A DNA stretch of 17,548 nucleotides from an uncultured Bacteroides sp. (GCA_900556625.1 USPQ01000053.1:1-17548); one strand, 5' to 3'. Numbered from the stretch's first letter, positions 1-9,146 are shown. Numbers and translations: made by a program. The notes: generated by a model not told the origin, from the sequence alone.

Positions 1-991
1 TAACGTTAGCGAAGATTTCTTCAGTCTTAGGACCGATATCAAGACCTTCCCATCCATCAGGAATTTCGTTAACCGGACAGAATTTAGTATTTGCATCGTT
101 AGAAAAAGCGTCAGCGATTTTAGCGTCAACAGCCAAAACCAGGTTCACACCTTTTTCTTTAGCCTTCTTAATCAGATCCAAAGCCAAGTCAAGTTTGTCG
201 TCCTCGCAGATAGAGATACCGATTTTACCACCTTGCGCTTTAGTAAATGTATAAGTCATACCACCTGCGATAATCAAGTTGTCTACCTTGTTCAACAGGT
301 TTTCGATGATTTCGATTTTAGAAGAAACTTTAGAGCCACCCATGATAGCAGTGAACGGACGTTTGATATCGTTCAATACTTTATCTACGGCTTTCACTTC
401 TTTTTCCATCAGGTAACCGAACATCTTGTTATCAGTATCGAAATATTTAGCGATCAATGCCGTAGAAGCATGAGCACGGTGAGCGGTACCGAATGCGTCG
501 TTTACATAGCAGTCAGCGTAAGAAGCCAATTTCTTGGTAAATTCTTTCTGGCTTTCTTTTACAGCTTTCTTTGCAGCAGCTTTTTCTTCGTCAGTTGCGT
601 CTTCTGCCAAACCTCTTGGTTTGCCTTCTTCTTCAGCATAGAAACGAAGGTTTTCGAGCAACAGCACTTCGCCCGGTTGCAGAGCAGCAGCTTTCACGGC
701 AGCTTCTTCACCCATACAGTCGTTAGCAAACTGAACTTCAACACCCAGCAATTCAGACAGGTGTTTGATGATATGTTTCAAAGAAAATTTATCGGCAACG
801 CCTTTCGGACGACCCAGATGAGAGCCAATGATGATGCTTCCGCCGTCTGCAAGGATCTTCTTCAAAGTAGGAAGAGCCGCACGCATACGGGTGTCGTCTG
901 TGATGTTGAAGTTTTCGTCCAAGGGTACATTGAAGTCCACGCGAACAAATGCCTTTTTTCCGGCAAAATTGAATTTGTCAATTGTCTGCAT
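1..991 (-). CDS. pgk: Phosphoglycerate kinase, 3' end cut by window edge
   Basis: Glycolytic enzyme, cytoplasmic, transferring phosphate between 1,3-bisphosphoglycerate and ADP. The ATG is at 989-991 and 330 codons are visible; the family usually has about 400-420 residues, so the C-terminal ~90 residues lie outside the window. Visible hallmarks are RVDFN at residues 17-21, the substrate-binding SHLGRPKG at 57-64, the VNDAFGTAHRAHAST segment of the N-domain, and GGSKVSSKI followed by IIAGGMTYTF at the interdomain region. The frame is open and uninterrupted. The gene sits 93 bp downstream of nth on the same strand, but a TAnnTTTG box lies in that gap, so it probably has its own promoter. Identification is secure. 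Confidence 0.97.
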   Translation of the reverse strand, partial: MQTIDKFNFAGKKAFVRVDFNVPLDENFNITDDTRMRAALPTLKKILADGGSIIIGSHLGRPKGVADKFSLKHIIKHLSELLGVEVQFANDCMGEEAAVKAAALQPGEVLLLENLRFYAEEEGKPRGLAEDATDEEKAAAKKAVKESQKEFTKKLASYADCYVNDAFGTAHRAHASTALIAKYFDTDNKMFGYLMEKEVKAVDKVLNDIKRPFTAIMGGSKVSSKIEIIENLLNKVDNLIIAGGMTYTFTKAQGGKIGISICEDDKLDLALDLIKKAKEKGVNLVLAVDAKIADAFSNDANTKFCPVNEIPDGWEGLDIGPKTEEIFANV

Positions 992-1045
992 AATACTCTA
1001 TTTTTATTTAAAAGTGTTTTTAAGATTCTTCGTTAAGAACGACCG

Positions 1046-1053
1046 CAAAGTTA
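1046..1053 (-). promoter_or_regulatory. Bacteroides-type -7 box of pgk
   Basis: Read on the minus strand this is TAACTTTG, a full match to the Bacteroidota -7 consensus TAnnTTTG. It lies about 55 nt upstream of the pgk ATG. No clear TTTG -33 element is seen at the expected distance. Confidence 0.6.
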
Positions 1054-1084
1054 CTATTTATTTCGGTTCTCCGCTATTAAATCG

Positions 1085-1762
1085 TTATTTATTCTTGGCT
1101 TTTGATTCCTCTTTTGTAACTTTATAGGTGTTACAGAAATATTTGCACATCATTTGCAAACCACAGGTAGCACATTTGGGAGTACGTGCCTGACAAACAT
1201 AACGACCGTGAAGGATTAGCCAATGATGGGCGATAGGGATCAGTTCTTCCGGAATATTCTTTATCAGTTCTTTTTCCACACTAAACGGAGTAGTGCAACT
1301 GTCCGGCACTAATCCGATGCGGTGGCTTACCCGGAATACGTGTGTGTCAACCGCCATTGCCGCTTTATTGAATACTACGGACTGAATCACGTTGGCCGTC
1401 TTCCTGCCCACACCGGGCAGCTTTGTCAAGTCTTCCAGATTATCGGGAACTTGGCTTTGGAAGTCATTCACCAGCATTTTTGCCATGCCGACCAGATGTT
1501 TCGCCTTGTTGTTCGGATAAGATACACTCCGGATATATTCAAAAACGACTTCGGGAGTGGTGGCTGCCAAAGCCTCCGGAGTTGGAAAATCTTTATATAA
1601 AGTCGGAGTAATCATATTTACTCGTTTGTCCGTGCATTGGGCGGAGAGGATTACTGCGATCAGCAGTTCGTACGGATTGTTGTAATGTAATTCTGTTTCG
1701 GCCACAGGCACGTTCTCCTGAAACCAGGCGATCACTTTCTCATAACGTTCTTTCTTTCTCAT
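1085..1762 (-). CDS. nth: Endonuclease III (DNA glycosylase/AP lyase)
   Basis: Base-excision repair enzyme removing oxidised pyrimidines and cleaving the abasic site. The 225-aa length fits the family. The helix-hairpin-helix is at residues 114-123 (KLPGVGRKTA), with the expected catalytic lysine at K121 and the expected catalytic aspartate at D139 in AVDTHVFRV. The C-terminal 4Fe-4S ligands follow the family spacing Cx6Cx2Cx5C at C190, C197, C200 and C206. The start ATG (1760-1762) overlaps the TGA stop of the upstream MFS gene (ATGA), which indicates one transcript and translational coupling. All key residues are present, so the protein should be active. Confidence 0.97.
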   Translation of the reverse strand: MRKKERYEKVIAWFQENVPVAETELHYNNPYELLIAVILSAQCTDKRVNMITPTLYKDFPTPEALAATTPEVVFEYIRSVSYPNNKAKHLVGMAKMLVNDFQSQVPDNLEDLTKLPGVGRKTANVIQSVVFNKAAMAVDTHVFRVSHRIGLVPDSCTTPFSVEKELIKNIPEELIPIAHHWLILHGRYVCQARTPKCATCGLQMMCKYFCNTYKVTKEESKAKNK

Positions 1763-2958
1763 CGTAGTTTGTTTTTATGGTAATGAGGCGTTACTTTGAT
1801 TTTAAAATAGATGGCGGAAACTACCGTCAGGCAGGCTCCGAACAGATAGGCTTTGTCAAATGTGCTGATTTCCGCAATATATCCTCCCGTCAGCATACCA
1901 ATACCGATTCCTACATCCCACGAAGTAAGATAGGTGGAAGTGGCCGTCCCCCGTTGGCTGTTGGGGGCCAGGTTGACAAACAGCGTATTGAATGCCGGAA
2001 ACATGATCCCGAAGCCTACGCCCATCAGTAGTGCGACACCGAAAAACAGGATTGTGCAGGCCGCTTCATTCCATTGAATCAGATATACGCAAGAAGCTAA
2101 CAGAAAGAAACTGAAAATGACAAGATACAGTCCGGTGGCTATTATTTGTGTTATTTTCCCCCGATCCACCAACTTCCCGGAGAATATCCGGGAGATAGCC
2201 ATACCGATAGCCATAAAAGTGAAGAAGAATCCCGTTTGCGTGTTTATTCCTATCTGACGGGCATACATGGCTACATAATTGGTAGTCATGCCGTAAGGAA
2301 TAGAAAGCAACAACAGGCTAAGTCCGGCAGGCAATCCTTTTAACAAGATAAACCGGTCGAGTGAAATAGGTTCCCGTTTCACCGGAGGTTTATAGGGTGT
2401 TTTTACTAAACTGGCGGAAATAAATCCCAATACACATGAACCGAGCGCATAACAGAATATCGTAGCAAAAGAGACTCCCGCGTCATGCAGGAATAATCCG
2501 AACATCGGTCCGATGGACATCGCTGTGTTGTTTGTAAGTCCGTAATATCCTAAACCTTCGCCTCTGCGTGAAGAGGGCATAATATCGATAACGACTGTAT
2601 TTCCGCCCACTGTAACCATCCCGAACGAGACACCGTGTATAATACGGAATATGATAAATAAGGTCAGTGAACCGGCAATCAGATAACCGCCGAACATCAT
2701 CATAAAGATAAAATAAGCGAAAAGATACAGCGGTTTGCGTGCAAATGTATCAAGCAGATAACCGGAAAACGGACGAATGCAAAGTGCCGCTACTGTATAA
2801 CAGGAAAGTACGATGCCAATGATAGAGGTCCCTGCCTGGAAAAACTCGGATAAATAAAACGGCAAAACGGGAATCAGCAGCCAGAAACCGAAGTAGAGCA
2901 GAAAATTGGCTGCCAAGATGAAACAATAACTAGGAGTAATGAGTCTATCCTTTGCCAT
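1759..2958 (-). CDS. MFS transporter, 12-TM
   Basis: Predicted inner-membrane major facilitator of 399 aa, almost entirely hydrophobic with about 12 membrane segments. The cytoplasmic loop 2-3 signature G-x3-D-x3-RK is visible as SGYLLDTFARKPLYL (about residues 65-79), and a second copy lies in the C-terminal half (FSGKLVDRGK). Substrate is not predictable; sugar-efflux and drug-efflux branches both look like this. I place the start at MAKDRLITPS. An in-frame ATG 17 codons upstream would give a Cys-rich leader (MRLCVLCVLC) that is simply translation of an intergenic inverted repeat. It overlaps nth by ATGA and lies 154 bp downstream of pheS. Confidence 0.9.
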   Translation of the reverse strand: MAKDRLITPSYCFILAANFLLYFGFWLLIPVLPFYLSEFFQAGTSIIGIVLSCYTVAALCIRPFSGYLLDTFARKPLYLFAYFIFMMMFGGYLIAGSLTLFIIFRIIHGVSFGMVTVGGNTVVIDIMPSSRRGEGLGYYGLTNNTAMSIGPMFGLFLHDAGVSFATIFCYALGSCVLGFISASLVKTPYKPPVKREPISLDRFILLKGLPAGLSLLLLSIPYGMTTNYVAMYARQIGINTQTGFFFTFMAIGMAISRIFSGKLVDRGKITQIIATGLYLVIFSFFLLASCVYLIQWNEAACTILFFGVALLMGVGFGIMFPAFNTLFVNLAPNSQRGTATSTYLTSWDVGIGIGMLTGGYIAEISTFDKAYLFGACLTVVSAIYFKIKVTPHYHKNKLR

Positions 2959-2972
2959 AATGAATGTATTTG

Positions 2973-3105
2973 TTTCACCGCAGAGGACGCAGAGGACGCA
3001 GAGTCTCACGGAGTTTTTCTTTCTAATGACTTTCTATGAAGAACGAGCCGTAATTGATACGGCTGAAATAAGAACTCTGTGTCCTCTGCGTCCTCTGTGG
3101 TGAAA
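2973..3105. repeat. 32-bp imperfect inverted repeat with nested hairpin between pheS and the MFS gene
   Basis: The left arm (2973-3004) and right arm (3074-3105) are reverse complements at 30 of 32 positions. Each arm is built from a 9-bp tandem unit (CAGAGGACG). The two differences are G/A; they become G:U wobbles if the plus strand is RNA and A·C mismatches on the coding (minus) strand. Inside the arms a perfect 7-bp hairpin is present (AGCCGTA 3046-3052, TACGGCT 3058-3064). The structure fills the leader of the MFS gene, but no U-tract follows it on the minus strand, so it is not an ordinary terminator. Confidence 0.85.
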
Positions 3106-3112
3106 TCTAAAT

Positions 3113-4144
3113 TTAGTAAGCGCTTTCGAATTCCTTCAGGAAGCGTGTGTCATTTTCAGAGAACAGTCTGAGGTCGTTGACGCGATATTTTAAGTTGGTG
3201 ATTCGTTCAATACCCATTCCTAAAGCATAACCGCTATATATCTTGCTGTCAATACCGTTCAGCTCCAGCACGTTCGGATCTACCATACCGCAACCTAAAA
3301 TTTCCACCCAACCTGTGTGTTTGCAGAAAGGACAACCTTTTCCACCGCAGATGTTACAGCTTATATCCATTTCGGCACTGGGCTCTGTGAAAGGGAAGTA
3401 AGAAGGACGCAGGCGGATTTTGGTATCTTCACCGAACATTTCGCGGGCAAAAAGAAGCAATGCCTGTTTCAAATCCGTGAAAGACACGTTGCGGTCTACG
3501 TATAAAGCTTCCACTTGGTGGAAGAAGGCGTGTGCACGGTAGCTGATAGCTTCGTTACGATATACGCGTCCTGGACAAAGTACGCGGATAGGAGGCTGTG
3601 TAGACTCCATTACACGGCTCTGTACGCTGGATGTATGTGTACGCAAAACGACATTGTGAGACACTTCGGTATTGTTATCAATAAAGAAAGTGTCTTGCAT
3701 ATCGCGTGCCGGATGGTCTTCCGCAAAGTTCATGGAAGAGAATACATGCCAGTCGTCTTCGATTTCCGGTCCGTCTGCGATGTTGAAACCCATTCGGGCA
3801 AAAATATCGATGATTTCGTTCTTCACGATTGTGAGCGGATGGCGTGTACCAAGTTTCACAGGATAAGCCGAACGGGTCAAATCCAATCCGTCGCAACCGT
3901 TGTCTTGGTTTTCAAACTGCTCTTTCAGCGCATTGATTTTATCCTGCGCTTTCGTTTTCAGTTCATTCAGCCTCATGCCGACTTCCTTTTTCTGCTCAGC
4001 CGGTACGTTGCGAAAATCTGCCATTAAGTCGTTAATGGCTCCCTTCTTGCTAAGGTATTTGATGCGGAGAGCTTCGAGTTCTTCGGCATTGGAGGCGTGC
4101 AAGGCTTCCACCTCTTTCAGAAGTTGTTCAATCTTAGCTATCAT
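3113..4144 (-). CDS. pheS: Phenylalanyl-tRNA synthetase alpha subunit
   Basis: Class II aminoacyl-tRNA synthetase subunit that charges tRNA-Phe as an alpha2-beta2 complex with PheT, which is not in the window. The length of 343 aa is normal. The N-terminal ~85 residues are a charged coiled coil that binds tRNA. The catalytic core contains motif 2 (RVYRNE at 193-198 with FHQ at 208-210), the SYFPFTEPSAE strand at 248-258, and motif 3 (GMGIERITNL, 309-318). A CxxC-x4-CxxC group (C263, C266, C271, C274) is visible, and I recall the same cysteine pattern in other bacterial PheS. The start ATG at 4142-4144 lies about 43 nt from a TAnnTTTG box. Confidence 0.97.
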   Translation of the reverse strand: MIAKIEQLLKEVEALHASNAEELEALRIKYLSKKGAINDLMADFRNVPAEQKKEVGMRLNELKTKAQDKINALKEQFENQDNGCDGLDLTRSAYPVKLGTRHPLTIVKNEIIDIFARMGFNIADGPEIEDDWHVFSSMNFAEDHPARDMQDTFFIDNNTEVSHNVVLRTHTSSVQSRVMESTQPPIRVLCPGRVYRNEAISYRAHAFFHQVEALYVDRNVSFTDLKQALLLFAREMFGEDTKIRLRPSYFPFTEPSAEMDISCNICGGKGCPFCKHTGWVEILGCGMVDPNVLELNGIDSKIYSGYALGMGIERITNLKYRVNDLRLFSENDTRFLKEFESAY

Positions 4145-4186
4145 ATTTTTGATATATTGTTATTCAGTTTCTTGGTAAAAACCTTG

Positions 4187-4194
4187 CAAAGATA
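4187..4194 (-). promoter_or_regulatory. Bacteroides-type -7 box of pheS
   Basis: The minus strand reads TATCTTTG, matching TAnnTTTG, in the 101-bp gap between the end of the SusD gene and the pheS start. It suggests pheS-MFS-nth is transcribed separately from the SusCD pair. No convincing hairpin terminator for the SusD gene was seen in this gap. Confidence 0.65.
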
Positions 4195-4245
4195 TAATAT
4201 TTATTTCAGTTAGTAAAATCTATATAGACGTTTTTATGGAGTTCC

Positions 4246-5853
4246 TTACTTTAGGTTCGGATTTAAAATCGCATCCTCGTAAGGATAGGGAGCGTACATT
4301 TTACTATCATCCCATGTACCCGTCACGGGCACCGCTTCATTTCTCTCGATACCCTCCGCTACTTTTATTAGCGGGTTCTCCTTGCGGTATTCAAAATGAT
4401 CTTTGTACCGGTACATCCTGAACATATCCCTGGCCCTGCTCGCAATGCCTCCCCAATAGTATCCGGCTATTTCCCAGCCGTGCTCATCGTAGGCGGCTTC
4501 TGCCAGTGCTTCGGGGGTCATGGTTTCCTTATAAAAATTAGTTTCTTGACCGTCAGCCCTGTTACGTACCTTATTTAATACTTCTATGGCTTTTGTATTG
4601 ACTTCTCCCGAACGCCCTGTTGCTTCGGCATACCAGCAATATACCTGCGACAGCCGTATCAGTTGGAGCGTCTTTTCGCCTGCCGCATTCACCAGAGCGG
4701 GATTGGTGTAATCGAACTCCGTTCCACGTACAGCACCTTCCACCGTTTTCATGAAAACAGGTGCAACCACTTCGCGGGAAGGTGGATCGGTGTCATACCA
4801 CCAGTCATGTAGCTCGCCATCGCTCAATATGATTTTAGGAAAGTAAGTGGCATCTTTGCGCGGTCCTTCCGGAAAAGCTTTCCAGAATTTGATTTCTCCA
4901 TTGGTATCTCCCCATCCGCCTTGTGCCATATCCTGAAGGAAATCGGTCAAGGGAGCGGCTTGATTTGTCTGGTCCCGGTTATAGTAGATACCCAGCAGTA
5001 ACTCTTTATTCTTATTATTATATTCCCAAGAATATACCTGGCTGTATTCATCCAGCAGTACATAATTATAAATGTGGTTCTCCACACCGTCGATTACTTC
5101 TTTTGCTTTGCCTGCCGCCAGTTTATAATATTCCGTTCCTTTGTTGAGCGGCCATCCTGCCATGCACATATACACGTATGCCATTGTCGCTTTCACTGCT
5201 CCTTCACTTACGGCGATATTTATTCCGTTTCTGGCATAAGGCTCTTTGGTGTAATTTGCAGGACAGTCTGTTTCTGCAATCTTCAGGTCGGATAGAATCA
5301 ATTTATAAACTTCTTCTTCTGTTTGCAAAGGAGCGTTGTAATTGATTTCCTCTTCCAGCATGATAGGTACTTTTCCCCACGTTGTCACCAGATAGAAATA
5401 CGAATAGGCTCTCCAATAATGTGCCTGTCCGATAGCAGCCTTAATTTCTTCCTCTGATACGTCAGGGGTGCGTCCAGCATTGTTGATAATGAAGTTGGCG
5501 GCTTTGATTACTTTGAAACGCTGTTCCCACATACTGGACAACCATGAATTATTATCTTTCACATCAAACTGGTCATGTTCCCTAAGCGGCTGTTTGTTGC
5601 TGGAAGGGTGGGTGGAAATATCATCACCGGCTAGGAAGTTAGTACCGCAAAGATTATTGCTTGCCTGTGAACTTGCTATCACGGAGTATAGTGCGGTCAG
5701 TGAAGCATCAAGATCTTCTTTGTTGCTGAAGAATTCTTCTGAGGGCAACTGTCCTTTAGGGTCTTCGGTCAGGAAGTCGTTACACGAAACCAAGCATAGA
5801 CCCGCCCAAACGAATGGCAATGTCTTTTTGATATACTTATATGTTGTTTTCAT
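4246..5853 (-). CDS. SusD/RagB-family nutrient-binding outer-membrane lipoprotein
   Basis: Surface lipoprotein that caps a SusC-type TonB-dependent channel and captures an oligosaccharide or peptide ligand. It is 535 aa with a signal peptide and lipobox ending LVSC (C24), followed by NDFLTEDPKG, the typical SusD N-terminus. The early segment SEEFFSNKEDLDASLTALY and the C-terminal part (EIAGYYWGGIASRARDMFRMYRYKDHF) match the SusD family layout of N-terminal TPR-like helices and a closing C-terminal region. It lies 26 bp downstream of the SusC gene, so the two are co-transcribed. Substrate cannot be read from the sequence, and no glycoside hydrolase, sulfatase or peptidase gene accompanies it here. 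Confidence 0.95.
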   Translation of the reverse strand: MKTTYKYIKKTLPFVWAGLCLVSCNDFLTEDPKGQLPSEEFFSNKEDLDASLTALYSVIASSQASNNLCGTNFLAGDDISTHPSSNKQPLREHDQFDVKDNNSWLSSMWEQRFKVIKAANFIINNAGRTPDVSEEEIKAAIGQAHYWRAYSYFYLVTTWGKVPIMLEEEINYNAPLQTEEEVYKLILSDLKIAETDCPANYTKEPYARNGINIAVSEGAVKATMAYVYMCMAGWPLNKGTEYYKLAAGKAKEVIDGVENHIYNYVLLDEYSQVYSWEYNNKNKELLLGIYYNRDQTNQAAPLTDFLQDMAQGGWGDTNGEIKFWKAFPEGPRKDATYFPKIILSDGELHDWWYDTDPPSREVVAPVFMKTVEGAVRGTEFDYTNPALVNAAGEKTLQLIRLSQVYCWYAEATGRSGEVNTKAIEVLNKVRNRADGQETNFYKETMTPEALAEAAYDEHGWEIAGYYWGGIASRARDMFRMYRYKDHFEYRKENPLIKVAEGIERNEAVPVTGTWDDSKMYAPYPYEDAILNPNLK

Positions 5854-5879
5854 CTTGTTCTTTATTTATAGGTCAATGG

Positions 5880-8800
5880 TTAAAATCTGATTTTGGCGCC
5901 AAAAGTTATTGTTCGTGGGATGGGGTACGCACCATAATCCAGACCGTCATAGCTGGTATAAACCTCCGGATCCATTCCTTTGTAACGGGTGATTGTAAAA
6001 AGGTCTTGCGCGCTTACGGATAATTGTATACTTGCAAATTTGGCAACCCGTCTCGGAATGCGATACGAAATGCTGACGTTCTTCAATTTGACGAAAGAAG
6101 CGTCTTCCAGCCAGAAGTCCGAGTTGGCGTAATTCTTACTTTCGGTATTGGTGAGGCTCGGATAAGCTGCTTCCGCTTTGTTGCTTACGTGATCCCAACC
6201 TTTGAAATACGCATCCCGCAGCGTGACGAAACGTGAATTCCCGGTCATTGAGGCGGCCGTGTAGCGGCTTATATTCAGGCGGTTGTATCCGGTGGCGGCA
6301 TTGAAGAAGATGTTTACAGTCCAGTTTTTCCAACTGATTGTGTTGTTCCACCCCATTGTCCATTTCGGGCTTGCCTGTCCTTTTACTACCAAGTCATCGG
6401 AAGTAGGGCTGGTAGTCAGACTACCGTCTGCTTTCTGATAAAGGTTGGCGCCTTTGTCGTCGAATCCTTTCCATTGATATACATAGAAAGATCCCATCGG
6501 ATAACCGGGCTTCATAATTTGCATCGCACCGCCCAAATCGCTGTAGTTGGCTGTCAGTACGAAGTCACTGCCGGCAAGGTCGGTTACTTCATTTTTCACA
6601 TAAGCGGCATTGAAACCGGTCTCCCAAGTCACCGTTCCTTTCACCGGGAAGGTGTTGACCGAGAATTCAACTCCCGTGTTCTTCAGTTCACCCTGATTCA
6701 CCCAATACGTACCTCCACCGTTGTATTTGGGTACTTGTTTTTGGAAGAGCAGGTCTTTGGTTATTTTCTTGAACCAATCGAATGTAATGTTGAACCCGCC
6801 CAAGCTTAAATCTACTCCCAAATCATATTGGTAGGTTTTTTCCCAAGTGATATCGGGAGTAGGGAACTGGTTACCCCAATACCCTGTGTAAGCATTGGAA
6901 GTACCCCAGCCGTAAGTTGCGCCCGATAACATTCCCAGCGTACTGTATGCGGCAATGTCCTGATTACCGGTGACACCGAAACTACCTCTTAATTTCAATT
7001 GTTCCAATATATGTTGGTTGCTCATGAACTTCTCCTTTGCTATATCCCAAGCTACTGCTGCGGATGGAAAATATCCCCATTTATTGTTTCCTTGAAATTT
7101 GGAAGAGCCGTCCGCTCTTAATGCGGCAGTGATGAAATACCGTTTCTTGTAGTCATAGTTGGCACGTATGATTCCTGAAGCAAGAGACGCTTCTGTGTAC
7201 GAGTTACTTGCATTTCTTATGGCGGCATTGGCGATATTCCAATATCCTACGCTCTCATTGTTCAGATTCGAACCGGTACCTTGCAAGCCCGTATCCCACG
7301 AGCGGCTGATTTCCCATACGGCCATTGCCGTAACGTTGTGGTCACCGAATTGTCTTTGCCAGGTCAGGTTATTGGTATTCTGCCAATAGTTATGCATATT
7401 GCTGGTGTTGTTCATGCTGTTGATTGCACCGGGAGCTTCCAATTTCGATTTGAAAGAATAGGAAGGGCTGTGGTCGTAGTCGTATCCACCTTGTACGGAG
7501 AACGTAAGCCCTTTCATTATCTTGAATAATAAGGTCAGGTTAGCATTGAGGTTATAACTGTAACTGTCACTGTAGTTAACCATCAGCTCGCCGTATGGAT
7601 TCGAGCCGTTGGCGATGTTATACGGGTCTCTGTTGTATATGCCGGTTTCCGGATCTTTCATTTCCATCGTAGGGGAGAAGTTGGTGATATGAAACCAGTT
7701 GGCGCCGTCGTTATGCTTATGCAGACTGCTGGCGTTCATCTTGGCGGAGATAGTCAGCCAGGGTTTTACATCAGCATCGATGTTTGCCCGGATACCATAA
7801 CGTTTGTAATCCGTCCTGATAGTGACGGCTTCCTGATCCAGCATATTTCCGGAAATAAGATATTTCACTTTGGCGTTTCCACCGGAGATGCTTAATCTGT
7901 AATCCTGCGTGATACCGGTGTGAGTGATGAGGTCAGCCCAATTGATTCCTTTTGTCCCGTTTTTGTAGGCTTCGAGGTCTTCTGCTGAAATCGTAGATGA
8001 ACCGCGTATATCATTCAGTGCCGTTGCATATTCATATGCGTTCAGTAAATCATATTGTTTTCTCACTGTGGAAAGACCTACGGAAGCATCGAACGTAATA
8101 CTGGCTTTTCCTTCGCTACCGCCTTTGGTGGTGATCAAAATAACTCCGTTTGAACCTCGCGAACCGTAAATAGCGGTGGATGAAGCGTCTTTCAGAACTT
8201 CCATCGATTGGATATCCGACGGATTGATACCGTCCAGCCCGCTGGAAGAGATGATTCCGTCTATCACGTACAACGGGTCACTACTTTTATTGATGGAGGT
8301 AGTACCGCGTACACGTACTTTCATGCCTGCTCCGGGCACACCGCTTGTCGCAGTAACTTCCACACCGGGTGTCCGGCCTTGAAGGATGTTTTCCACCCGT
8401 TTTACCGGCTGGTTCTTGAATTGCCTGGTCGACACACCGGAAACGGAGCCCGTCAAATCGCTTTTCTTGACTGTTCCGTATCCTACCACCACTACCTCTT
8501 CTAGTAGCTGATTGTCTTCTTTCAGTATGACATGAAGGGCTGTTCTTTTTCTTATTTTTATTTCCTGCGGATGATATCCGATATAAGAAATAACGAGGGT
8601 GGATCCTTGGGGAACACTCAGTGTAAATTTGCCGTCCATATCACTCGTTGTCCCTGTCGTTTCTTCTCCTTTTATTAATACAGAGGCACCGATGATGGTT
8701 TCTCCTTGTTCGTCATAAATAATTCCTTTTATGGTTCTGTTCCCGCCTTCATCGGTTTCGTCTTCTTGCACTTCCGTTACCGGCTCTCCCTCTGTCGGGG

Positions 8801-8900
8801 CTTCCATCGGCATGCTTGCTGCTTGTGAAAACAGATGTGATGGTAAAAGGAACACAAAAAGAATGCTTAACAACCGTTTGCTTTTTCTTGTCACTTTCAT
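5880..8900 (-). CDS. SusC/RagA-family TonB-linked outer-membrane transporter
   Basis: A 1006-aa outer-membrane beta-barrel importer powered by TonB-ExbB-ExbD. Domains in order: signal peptide (residues 1 to about 27, ending HLFSQA), an acidic linker, a CarboxypepD_reg-like domain (about 56-130), the EEVVVVGYGTVKKSD segment typical of SusC at the domain junction, the plug (VIDGI, VLKDASSTAIYGSRGSNG, ITTKGG), then a ~750-residue barrel closing with a terminal Phe (FGAKIRF). No N-terminal STN signalling domain is present, so sigma/anti-sigma control is unlikely. It forms a pair with the SusD-like gene 26 bp downstream. No regulator gene is adjacent. The region upstream shares a dyad with a divergent TonB-like gene. 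Confidence 0.96.
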   Translation of the reverse strand: MKVTRKSKRLLSILFVFLLPSHLFSQAASMPMEAPTEGEPVTEVQEDETDEGGNRTIKGIIYDEQGETIIGASVLIKGEETTGTTSDMDGKFTLSVPQGSTLVISYIGYHPQEIKIRKRTALHVILKEDNQLLEEVVVVGYGTVKKSDLTGSVSGVSTRQFKNQPVKRVENILQGRTPGVEVTATSGVPGAGMKVRVRGTTSINKSSDPLYVIDGIISSSGLDGINPSDIQSMEVLKDASSTAIYGSRGSNGVILITTKGGSEGKASITFDASVGLSTVRKQYDLLNAYEYATALNDIRGSSTISAEDLEAYKNGTKGINWADLITHTGITQDYRLSISGGNAKVKYLISGNMLDQEAVTIRTDYKRYGIRANIDADVKPWLTISAKMNASSLHKHNDGANWFHITNFSPTMEMKDPETGIYNRDPYNIANGSNPYGELMVNYSDSYSYNLNANLTLLFKIMKGLTFSVQGGYDYDHSPSYSFKSKLEAPGAINSMNNTSNMHNYWQNTNNLTWQRQFGDHNVTAMAVWEISRSWDTGLQGTGSNLNNESVGYWNIANAAIRNASNSYTEASLASGIIRANYDYKKRYFITAALRADGSSKFQGNNKWGYFPSAAVAWDIAKEKFMSNQHILEQLKLRGSFGVTGNQDIAAYSTLGMLSGATYGWGTSNAYTGYWGNQFPTPDITWEKTYQYDLGVDLSLGGFNITFDWFKKITKDLLFQKQVPKYNGGGTYWVNQGELKNTGVEFSVNTFPVKGTVTWETGFNAAYVKNEVTDLAGSDFVLTANYSDLGGAMQIMKPGYPMGSFYVYQWKGFDDKGANLYQKADGSLTTSPTSDDLVVKGQASPKWTMGWNNTISWKNWTVNIFFNAATGYNRLNISRYTAASMTGNSRFVTLRDAYFKGWDHVSNKAEAAYPSLTNTESKNYANSDFWLEDASFVKLKNVSISYRIPRRVAKFASIQLSVSAQDLFTITRYKGMDPEVYTSYDGLDYGAYPIPRTITFGAKIRF

Positions 8901-9066
8901 GTTTATTTAAGTTTAGATTTCTTATAGGGATTGAATTCTGTTAATAGTTAGCAAGTAGCGTGCCAGACCATTCTATATACTGTCCGGATAAAACGTAAAT
9001 AATTGATTTTTATTGTTATAGTATTTAAGAAATAAAGTGTGTTTTTTTAGAAGTGTGGAATTGCAG

Positions 9067-9095
9067 ACTGTGGAATTGTGTAAAAATTCCACAGT
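9067..9095. promoter_or_regulatory. Perfect 11-bp dyad, candidate operator between susC-like and TonB-like genes
   Basis: ACTGTGGAATT (9067-9077) is matched by its exact reverse complement (9085-9095) across a 7-nt spacer. A further direct copy of TGTGGAATT lies at 9054-9062, 15 bp to the left. The site sits in the 284-bp divergent region, where no terminator is needed, so a protein-binding operator is the simpler reading. A leader hairpin is possible. Confidence 0.55.
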
Positions 9096-9146
9096 GTGAT
9101 GGAGTATATTCCCCATTGTTTTATCGGTACGCATTGAAATAATTCC

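Noticed and set aside
233..1036. 267-aa plus-strand open frame
   Set aside because: Exact antisense of pgk; Phe/Ser/Cys-rich composition is the mirror of the conserved pgk codons.
2959..3009. 17-residue N-terminal extension of the MFS protein
   Set aside because: It is translation of an inverted-repeat arm (Cys/Leu-rich) and precedes a normal MFS start at MAKDR.
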